DNA from: Akebia trifoliata
Lineage: Eukaryota > Streptophyta > Magnoliopsida > Ranunculales > Lardizabalaceae
DNA length: 64,000 nt
Assembly (NCBI GenBank): GCA_017979445.1
Contig: CM030715.1
Coordinates: forward strand, 11,400,187-11,464,186
Direction: 5' to 3'
The notes beneath the pieces were generated by a model. That model saw only the letters and a list, made by a program, of their open reading frames with translations. It made no database searches and had not been told where the DNA came from. Shown here one piece after another: positions 55,601 to 64,000 of this stretch. The position numbers were made by a program, and so were the translations under genes. Positions within the stretch are counted from its first letter, which is position 1. Each line of letters starts with the position of its first letter.

Positions 55601-57443
55601 TTTTTCTTTTTTTTAGAAAACAGGTTGATTTTAATCAAAAGAGTTTTATGAAACAAAACCAAAACAAAAAAATATACACCCCTATGTTGCTGTTGGCAAA
55701 ATCCAAGACTTGATTTTTTTTATTTTTTTCTTGAAAATATATATTTTTTTTTAGGAAAAACTTTCTTATCGATTTAGGGACTTGATGGAGATATAATTCA
55801 ATGTAAGTTAAACCCCTTAATTGACAGAAAATTGTCCGAAAATGGTGATATTTTTGCGAAATCTGATTTTAAATCAAAATTGTTAGATCGATATTTTTCG
55901 ACTAATAAAAACCTGCAAAAATAGAAGAATAGATCGGGAACGGCTTGATGCAACAACGTCATGTGATTGGTTTTCCGGAACCAATGGGTGCTTAGCAGCC
56001 AACCCCGTTGTCACGTGTTACAAAAGTTGTTGCTTTAAAGAAATCATATGGAAATAGCCACGTTTTGTGTTCACCCCGATTATCAATCTCCATCTAATCA
56101 ACATTCTTAACTGTCCAAAGATCGAGAGCAGCAACAAGAGCTAGAACCAATGATATCGATACAGCTTAATCCAGCAAAACCGAGAGAGTAAAGAAAAAAA
56201 TCTACGAACTTCATAATTCTGATTTTTCGTTTTAAACTAATCTACCCATTTCCAAATCGAAATAAATCGAGGTTCTCAAGAAAAATCGAAACATTAGATC
56301 GAAGAAGAAAAGAAAAAAAACAAAAAAAAATAGGGAGTTTCTGCCATGAAATCCCTTTTAAAAACTGATCCATGTCGGGTTTGATTTGATCAGAACGGAA
56401 TGGTTCTCAATCTCATGCGAAATCTGCACTTATCACGGCTTGAACCAGCGATCATGGAGGACAAAACAGAAAAAAAAACGATTTAGTTCTAATAAAATCC
56501 TTTAAATCGAGTCGGTTTTTTAAAAAACTATAATTAGAATTGAAATGAATCAGCGATTTAATCAAAATTAACATTGATTGGGCTGAGATTTCAGCCGATA
56601 TATCGGAGAGAGGAATTCGTTTTCTGTTAACACGTTGAACCCAACTGATTTCATCATCTTAAGAAGATGATGTGTGAGTATAATAAGACCGATTTTGCTT
56701 GTTACACACCAACATATAGTTCCTGTGAACAGTACCTAAAAAAGAAAAAAAATTTCCTTAAAAAAAATTGATTTTTTTATGTATACAAGCCCCATGTTGC
56801 TGTAGACAACACCTAAAATTTTATTTAAATTTTTTTTTTTCTTCCTTGTTGTTCATAGGGCAGCACGCCTAACCATAAAAAAAACCACTTTTTTTGCTTT
56901 TTTTTTTTTTTGAAAAATTAAAAATAAAAACTAAAAATTAAAAAAAAAATAATAATAATAATAAAAAATGTTGTTGAGGAATACATCGCACATCGGCTAT
57001 CAAATGAAAAAACGTTGACGTTCCTAACAACAATTATATTTATGAATTTTTTTATTTATTTATTTTTTTATTTTTAAGGAAAATGGTCAAATATCAAATC
57101 AAACACACATATAAATTTTTAATCGAAATATAATTACATGTGTAAAAAAAATCATGGTCCAAAAACCATTATCTCATCATCAATAAGACTATTCCTTTGA
57201 AATCTCACATTATTTAGGGTTATTCCGAATGACTTTCGATTGAACCATAAAAAAATGATATACCGGATTAGGATATTCAAGATTGAATCACATGATCTAT
57301 GATTAAGCCAAAAGAATAACAATAACAAAAAACATAAATGAATAAAATACAATAAACAAATAATCAACTAACTAAAAATCAAATAAAAGGTCCTATTAGC
57401 GACGTATCCCATACTTGGGACTTTTCAAGTTTCATCCTCGAAG
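55601..57443 (-). other. J leader, variable part
   Basis: AT-rich and without a match in K. 'ccccatgttgctgt' type phrases occur near 55680 and 56790, and homopolymer tracts are common (56880-56960). No coding sequence was recognised. Confidence 0.5.
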
Positions 57444-57462
57444 GTCCCCAGTGGAGTCGCCA
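57444..57462 (-). promoter_or_regulatory. J primer-binding site (Arg tRNA type)
   Basis: TGGCGACTCCACTGGGGAC on the minus strand, one base from the 5' LTR, identical to K. Confidence 0.88.
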
Positions 57463-57463
57463 C

Positions 57464-59236
57464 TGAAAGTGCCCTCGATCCGTGGGGTGTGCGGATCCAC
57501 TTTTGACCCTTGAGGTTTGGGAGTCGCCACCTAGTTATTGTGGTCTAGGAACCAAACTGACTATAAAATGGATAAAAACTAATCTACTACAAAAAATCTG
57601 AATCCGGGGATCATGTTACGGGGTTGGAAGGTGTTAGGCACCAGCCCCGCCCGACCATTACCAGTCTCTACTTATCCCAAATAAATCTACATCGCTAATG
57701 ACAAACCTAGATTAAAAATAATAATAAAAAAAAAGCTTACCTTCGATCTGTAAAAGTGCTATTCCCTCAGATCTGGTGAAAACGGCTCCTTGTACCGTAT
57801 TCCTTACTTCGTTCTATCTCCGGATCTGATTTCTGATCTCCGAGGTAAGGTATCTCCTTCTTGGATCTGGGTGCTTCGAATTTGTTGTGGATTTTTGGGA
57901 TGTTTTTGAGAGGTTTTTGGCAGTTTTTTAGTCTAAAATCAGAGCAGGGGTGTTAGGTAAAGAGTTGAGACTCCAAAATTAGGGTTTTGGAGAGGTTGTG
58001 GAGGCTTCTTCACCTACTTTTCCTAGGGTTTTTTCTTTTATACGAAAATAGGGTGTGGAGGCTCCTATTTATAAAGTTTTTAGAAGCATTAGGGTTTCTT
58101 TTAGGGTTTCAATTAGGGTTTTGACTTAGTCTTTAGGGTTTTAGGGTTTTGACTTTAGTCTTATGAGATTGACTTGATTAGTTTAGATTAAGGTTTTGAT
58201 TTAGGATTTTGACCTTAGTCTTATGAGATTGACTTGATTAGTTTAGATTAGGGTTTTGATTTAGGGTTTTGACCTTAGTCTTATGAGATTGACTCGATTA
58301 GTTTAGATTAGGGTTTTTATTTAGGGTTTTGACTTTAGTCTTATGAGATTGACTTTAATACTTGACTCTAGTCTTACTTAATTTACTTTAATTTTGACTT
58401 TAGTCTTATTTGATTGACTTTAATATCTTGACTTTAGTCTTGCTTGATTGACTTTAAATTTTTGGAGAACCCCCCTCGATTATATCTTTGATTCTTTGGA
58501 CCCCCAAATGGAGGGGTCCTTAAAGAAATATCTTGCGAACCATCAACAATTTTTCTTGAAAGCCTAATTGATCAATTTTTTGGTTTAAATTTTATAATTA
58601 ATTTTATTAATGTTTCACTTTACATTATTTAATGATTTATTTATTAATTTCAAATTTTTTAATTATTAAAATTGTGAAATTACCATTTTACCCTCGGAAA
58701 GGAGTTTTTACGTTTTAAGTCATTTTTCAATGTTTCAGGATGTTTTGGAATCAGTTTTTTATAAGGAATTCAATGGGAATGTTGGTTTTTGTCATTTATG
58801 AAGTTTTTTGTATGAAATGGTAGTGAAATTTATGAGGGGTATTTTCGTAATTTTATCAAATTTTGTGAAAATTGGCGAAGTGGTTTACTTGGTTTCGATT
58901 TGTTTTTTTATGTGTTTGAGTGGTTTTCCTAAGCGTAATGCAGGCTCTAGGGTTGTTTTGATGTTAGGGGTATTTTGGTAATTTAGTCATTTTTAGTGAT
59001 TTTTATCATGAAGCTTCTTTTTGGTTTGTAAGATGATGATTTCTATGTTTTTAGGGTCATATTTTCCTAGCGTAGCGTGGTTTCTAAGTTTTGTCAGTTC
59101 GAGATACCTCATCCAGATTTCTGAAACATATCTGGTAACAAAATAAAGCATTGGAATAGACATCCATCATTGGGAACCTTTGCGATCGGGTTGACGACTT
59201 GATTAATCAGGCAGATGCAAAAATGGGGTGTCTACA
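57464..59236 (-). repeat. J 5' LTR
   Basis: 1,773 bp, very similar to the 3' LTR (48372-50155). Minus-strand TATA box at 58066-58073 and the 60-bp repeats at about 58140-58350. Confidence 0.92.
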
Positions 59237-59860
59237 TCGACCCATATCCACTTTTAAATGGGTCTATGACCCATATCCATTTCAATTGGGTCAACGACTC
59301 AGATCCACTACAAGTGGGTTTACAACCCATATCCACTACAATTGGGTCCACGACCCATATCCATTTCAACTGGGTTCACGACCCAGATCCACTACAAGTG
59401 GGTTCACAACCCAGATCCACTACAATTGGGTCCACGACCCATATTCATTTCAACTGGGTCCGCAACCCAGATCCATTTCAACTAGGTCCATGACCCAGAT
59501 CCGTTTCAACTGTGTCTAAGACCCAGATCCACGACAACTGAGTCTTTGACCCATATCCGTTTCAACTGGGTTCACGACCCAGATCCACTACAACTGGGTT
59601 CACAACCCAGATCTATTGCAATTGGGTCCATGACCCAGATCCATTTCAATTGGGTTCACGACCCAGATCATTACAACTGGGTCCACGACCCAGATCTACT
59701 TCAATTGGGTCCAAGACCTAAATCCACTACAACTGGGTCCATGACCCATATCCATTTCAACTCGGTCCACGACCCATATCCATTTTAACTCGGTCCACGA
59801 CCTAGATTTACTACAAATAGGGTCCACGACCCATATCGAACCAAGTTCATGATCCATATA
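59237..59860 (+). repeat. 28-bp hairpin array in the M leader, right part
   Basis: About 22 units of 'gggtccacgacccatatccatttcaact' with variants. Each holds GGGTC, a three-base loop and GACCC. ORFs at 59199-59788 are by-products. Confidence 0.93.
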
Positions 59861-59944
59861 TGATCTAACAAGACTGACAACTGATAAATCATTTCAAATG
59901 AATTCAATCTTTTTCAACCAAAAAAAAAATAATTTAAAGTTCCA

Positions 59945-60035
59945 ATTGCCGTTCTTGATCAAAATCGATGCCTAAAAAGATCTTGCCTTGTTGATACGGG
60001 GGGATAGACTACGTCTATTCAAGGAAATGAGGTGA
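59945..60035 (+). ncRNA. Conserved retroelement leader module (M copy)
   Basis: 'ttgccgttcttgatcaaaat', AAGATCTTGCC (59977-59987; the 8-base palindrome AAGATCTT is kept), then GGGGGGATAGACTACGTCTATTC and 'caaggaaatgagg'. It is upstream of the M gag, as in the other elements. Confidence 0.5.
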
Positions 60036-60124
60036 TTGGCCGGTATTGATTTCATAGAATTGGGTTGAGGGCTAACAAAAAAAAAATGTCTTTTCAACTC
60101 GACTTGTTTGTAGCAATTCACTTT

Positions 60125-60760
60125 TACAAAATGTTATACCGACTCCGTGTCGATGCTAGCCCCGTGCTGATGTAATTCCTTTTTCTCAATGTTATACTGA
60201 CTCCATGTCAATTCCAGCTCCGTGTTGATGCGAACTCCGTATTGATGCCAACTCCGTGTTGATGCTAGCTCCATGCTTATGTCGACTTCGTGTCGATGCC
60301 AGCTCCATACTGAGATAATTATTTTCTTCAAAAAAATATTTTACCGACTCCATGTCGATGCCAACTCTGTTCTGATGCCGACTCCGTGTCGATACCAGCT
60401 CTGCACTGATATAATTCATTTGTCAAAATTTTTTTTACCGACTCCATGTCTATGCCAGCTTAGTGCTGATGCCGACTCCGTGTCGATGTCAGCTCTGCAC
60501 TAATGTAAATTTTTTTTCAAAAAGTTTTACCGACTCTGTGTCGATGCCAGCTCCATACTGATGAAATTTTATTTTTCAAAATATTTTATCGACTCCGTAT
60601 CGATGCCAGCTCCACGCTGATGTAATGCATTTTTCAAAAGTTTTATCGACTCCCTAACGATGCTATCTCCGACTGATGTAATTCTTTTTCAAAATGTTTT
60701 GCCAGCCCTGTGCTGATGCCAACTTCACACTGATGTCGGCTCCGTGCCAAAGAACTTTTT
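60125..60760 (+). repeat. Tandem array of about 17-bp subunits in the M leader
   Basis: Clusters of 'gactccgtgtcgatgcca' and 'gctccgtgctgatg' subunits separated by T-rich spacers ('taattcctttttc'), giving composite units of roughly 60-90 bp. Confidence 0.85.
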
Positions 60761-60911
60761 TCTTTAAAACTCGACCTAATAAAACATCATATATCTTTAT
60801 TCTGTAAACAAGATAGTAACGTTTGGTCTTCTGTACTCACAGGTGGCCAAATGAAAGAAATATAAGCAGCCAGAGGTACCTTCGTATTTTCTCAGATCTT
60901 CCACCGTTACT

Positions 60912-62570
60912 ATGAGTACTTCCGAACCAGCACAGCCCACAGTGGCCGAAACGTCAGATGTTCATCCCAAAATAGCAGCGCTACTAAAAATAATTGAGAG
61001 GTAGGAAAAAATGGTAAGTGCTGTATTATCCAACACAAGCATCATACAAGCCCAAACAATGCAGCACCACGTGTCTGGATCAAATCAGGATCTACTCGAG
61101 CAACCTCCGCAGGGACCACAAACCACTATGTCTCCTACAGTATTGGAATACCAGGGGGCCCCGCTCTATATTCCACAAAATCAACCACTCCCTATGGTCA
61201 TTCCTGATGATGAATGTGAGTACAGGGCCACAGAGGCCAAAAGCGCAACAGATGAAAAATTGGCTCAGCACATTGAGTCTCTACAAGAAGAAATGAGGAG
61301 GATGAAAGGCCTCAATACTGTGAGTGAAACTCGGTTCAAGGACCTTTGTTTTTACCCCAACGCTTAATTACTAGCCAAGTTCAAGTTTCAGGAATTCGAA
61401 AAATATAATGGAGTGGGGTGCCCACTGTCACACTTGAAATTATACTGTAGATCCATTTGTTAATATGGCGAGGATGATAGGCTGTTGGTACAATTGTTTC
61501 AGAGGAGTTTGATTGGGCCGGCACTCAAATGGTTCTCCGAATTAGACCACACACTCATTAAGAGTTGGCAAGATCTGGCAGAAATGTTCTAGCACAATTA
61601 CCGATTCAATACAGATGTTGGCCTAGATCGGATGGCATGGCGAAGATGACAAGGAAACAGAAATAAATGACGAAAGAGTATGCATAGAGGTGGTGAGAGT
61701 CTGCCTTACAAGTAAAGACCGCAATGACCGAACAAGAGATGAACTCCACGTTTATCTCGACACTAGGGCACGCCTTCTATACTCACTTGGTAGAGTACAC
61801 AACAGGCACGTTCTTAAATCTGGTACAAGTAGCAGACCGGGTCAAGGACAGGATCCGAACCAGTCTGATCTTTGATTTTACAAGTCTAGGGGTAACATCA
61901 GGAATCCCTTCTTAGAGAAAGCCAGTGCCCACAGGAAAGAAAAGGGAAGAAACACAAGTCAACAATGTACAACCAAATCAATCCCTTTTCATCCCTTCAG
62001 CGGGACCAAGACCACAACCGCCATCAATTTCATAGACTCCAACACCTCTACCAGCATGGAACCCTGCACCTCGAAACCAATTCAAGGCAAACCTTCCACC
62101 AGTTGCATAGCCGACACCACTATATGGGCAAAACCAACAGGCACGACCCAACAGAGTGTTTACCAGGTTACCTATGACATTATCAGAATTACTGTTAATC
62201 TTACTCAGGGGTGAATATCTTACAAAACGTCCACCAAATCCCGATGCTGCTAAAGGGCCAGGGTATAACCCCAATTTATTCTGTGAATTTCATATGGGTG
62301 CACCAAGGCATTCTACAGATCAATGTTGGCAACTCAGGCACCAGGTACAAAATTTGATATATAAAAAGGTACTCATATTGGATGGGCCGGCAAATCCGAC
62401 TCAAAAGCAAAACTTCAATCAAAACCCTCTACCCACCGACAATGGAGGGGAAATGGACACGAAGTGCATGTCATTTGCGAAGAACTCGACTTCAATCCAT
62501 CAGATCTGATAACTCCTATCGGGGTAAAAATCAGGGTCCACTTAACAAAGAAAATAGAAATGCTTACGAT
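60912..62570 (+). pseudogene. gag: TAT-type gag (M)
   Basis: Capsid precursor. The likely ATG is at 60912. The frame reaches a TAG at 61005 and continues 61011-61367 (ESLQEEMRRMKGLN, FKDLCFYPNA). The gag domain follows, in pieces: FQEFEKYNGVGCPLSHLKLYC (about 61390-61450), FQRSLIGPALKWFSELD, SWQDLAEMF, then STFISTLGHAFYTHLVEY and ADRVKDRIRT (61724-61915). A cysteine/histidine knuckle region CEFHMGAPRHSTDQCW sits in 62156-62509, as in TAT gag. At least four stops or frame changes are seen. Sequence after 62460 (HVICEELDF) may begin the protease-side region. Confidence 0.85.
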
Positions 62571-62714
62571 TAACACAGTCAACCACTACACGACAACTCC
62601 ACATCGAAATATACAACTGCCATTTAGATTGGCTGACCTCACCATCCAACCCACTCCTCAAAGTCCCAATACTTCTATCCGACCACCTATCGTTATAGCC
62701 TATATATCACCAAG

Positions 62715-64000
62715 TGTAGACACCCCATTTTTGCACTTTCCTGATTAGTCAACTCGTCAACCCAATTGCAACGGTTCCCAATGATGGATGATTATTCCAA
62801 TATTTTATTTTGTTATCAGATATGTTTCAGAAATCTGGATGAGGTATCTCAAATTGATAAAACTGTAGAAACCACTCTACGCTAGGAAAATATAACCCCA
62901 TAAGCTTAGAAATCATCATTTTTAGACAAAAAGAAGCTTTATGATAAAAATCACTAAATATTGACCAAATTACTAAAATACCCCTAATCTTAAAATATCC
63001 CTAGAGCTTACGTTACGCTTATCAAAACCCATTCAAACACATAAAATAACAAATCGAAATAAAATAAATCATTTCACCAATTTTCATAGAATTCGACAAA
63101 ATTACGAAAATACCGCTCATAAAGTTCACGACCATTCCACACAAAAAATTTCATAAATGATAAAAACCAACATTTCCATTGAATTCCTTACAAAAAATCG
63201 ACTCTAAAACATCCTAGAACATCAAAAACCGACTTGAAACACAAAAAGTCTTATCCGAGGGCAAAACGATAATTTTATAATTTTTATAATTAAAAATTTC
63301 AAAATTAATAAATAAAACATTAAATGCTTAAAATGAAACATTAATAAAATTAATTTAAAATTTTAAACTAAAAAAATCGATCAATCAGGCTCCCAGGCAA
63401 AATTGTTGAGGGTTGTCAAGATATTTATTCAAGTACCCCTCCATTTGGGGGTCCAAATAATTAAAGATATAATAGAGGGGGGTTCTCAAAAAAATTAAGT
63501 CAATCAAGTAAGACTAAAGTCAAAATTAAAGTCACTCAAGTAAGACTAAAGTCAAGATATTAAAGTCAATCAAGTAATACTAAAGTCAAAATCTTAAAGT
63601 CAATCAAATAAGACCAAAAGTCAAAACCCTAATAAAGTTCTAATTAAAAAATAATTTTATTTAACAATCCTAATTAAATAATAACTCTATTTAATAGAAT
63701 TCTAACTAAAATATAGCTCTACCTAAAACAATTCTAATTAAAATATAACTCTAACTAAAACAATTATAATTAAACACTAATTCTATCTAAATAAACACTT
63801 AAAAAATCTATAAATAGGGGTCCCTACACCCTATTTTCGTATGAAAAAATAAACCCTCGGAGAAGTAGGTCAAAAAGCTTCCCTAACCTCCTATAAACCT
63901 TAATTTTGAAGTCCTAACTCCTTACCTAACACCCATACCTCAACTTTAGCTCGAAAAACACTTAGAAGCCCTTCAAAAACACCCAGAAATCCATAAACAA
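62715..64000 (+). repeat. E: LTR of the K/J family, runs off the window
   Basis: Starts TGTAGACACCCCATTTTTGC and follows the K and J LTRs throughout, with 'gtcaatcaagtaagactaaa' units at 63500-63640, a TATA box at 63809-63816 and the CACCCTATTTTCGTAT phrase. It is more diverged than A, B, C and D. The PBS side lies outside, so it may be a 5' LTR or a solo LTR in M. Confidence 0.88.

Larger units (their letters stand above)
48372..59236 (-). mobile_element. J: complete non-autonomous Ogre/TAT-type element
   Basis: 10,865 bp, LTRs 48372-50155 and 57464-59236, PPT 50156-50168, PBS 57444-57462. Same family as K: same LTR ends, leader module, integrase remnant, deletion joint and hairpin satellites, but without the 193-bp and 55-bp arrays. 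It retains both LTR ends, unlike K. No gag, RT or RNase H. It inserted into the tandem array of M. Confidence 0.9.
44911..62714 (+). mobile_element. M: older TAT-type Ty3/gypsy element, interrupted
   Basis: Plus-strand element: LTR 44911-47158, Arg-type PBS at 47161, leader 47180-48371 and 59237-60911, gag from 60912. It is split by J (48372-59236) and cut at 62714 by the start of element E; the remainder would lie beyond the window. The flanks of J join the same 28-bp tandem array, which shows continuity. The gag frame is broken, so the element is dead. Confidence 0.8.

Noticed and set aside
59199..59788. ORFs rich in HFNWVHDPDP
   Set aside because: Translations of the 28-bp array in the M leader.
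1..64000. tRNA, rRNA, organelle-derived DNA or intact host genes
   Set aside because: No cloverleaf-like tRNA, rRNA or recognisable organellar coding sequence was noticed by eye. Primer-binding sites resemble tRNA 3' ends but are only 10-20 bases long. A tRNAscan and BLAST run would be needed to exclude them fully.

Overview
This window is a plant nuclear region made almost entirely of nested LTR retrotransposons. No intact host gene could be supported. The families seen (Athila, Ogre/TAT with an Arg-tRNA primer site, Tekay-like chromovirus, traces of Ty1/copia and CACTA) and the AT-rich composition point to a flowering plant with a large repeat-rich genome; the species cannot be named from the sequence.

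Layout. 1-3.9 kb: old debris, with a minus-strand copia-type gag remnant, a primer-binding site and a probable LTR. 3.94-4.14 kb: an apparent CACTA terminus. 4.5-9.4 kb: two direct copies of a unit joining an LTR-like plus-strand segment to a minus-strand chromovirus reverse transcriptase. 9.5-9.8 kb: an unrecognised minus-strand ORF. 9.9-43.9 kb: a five-element nest. The host is a minus-strand Tekay-like element ('T3', pol at 41.26-43.86 kb, 3' LTR split into 9904-10106 and 38437-41242). A solo LTR of the same family ('G2', 10107-38431, TSD AACAA) sits in it. Within G2 lie an Ogre/TAT element ('K', 12045-23724, plus strand) and a second solo LTR ('G1', 23773-37719, minus strand, TSD CTATT). 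Within G1 lies an almost complete Athila element ('L', 25867-36367, minus strand, TSD TGAGA/TGGGA). 43.9-44.9 kb: a G-poor stretch and an LTR fragment. 44.9 kb to at least 62.7 kb: an older plus-strand TAT element ('M', 5' LTR, PBS, leader, broken gag), interrupted by a complete minus-strand Ogre-type element ('J', 48372-59236) and by the start of another LTR of the K/J family ('E', 62715 to the window end).

How the parts relate. K and J belong to one family: same LTR, same PBS and PPT, same 3' hairpin satellites, and the same internal deletion that removes reverse transcriptase and RNase H. They look like a non-autonomous lineage that needs enzymes from relatives. L is the best-preserved element: gag, protease, RT, RNase H and integrase are all recognisable, but there are several frameshifts and stops.

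The most interesting signals are in RNA-level structure. A leader module with a palindrome around AAGATCTT and a GATAGACTACGTCTATTC hairpin is shared by the Ogre/TAT elements and the Athila element. The 33/34-bp satellite units near the K and J 3' ends carry hairpins whose two arms change together.
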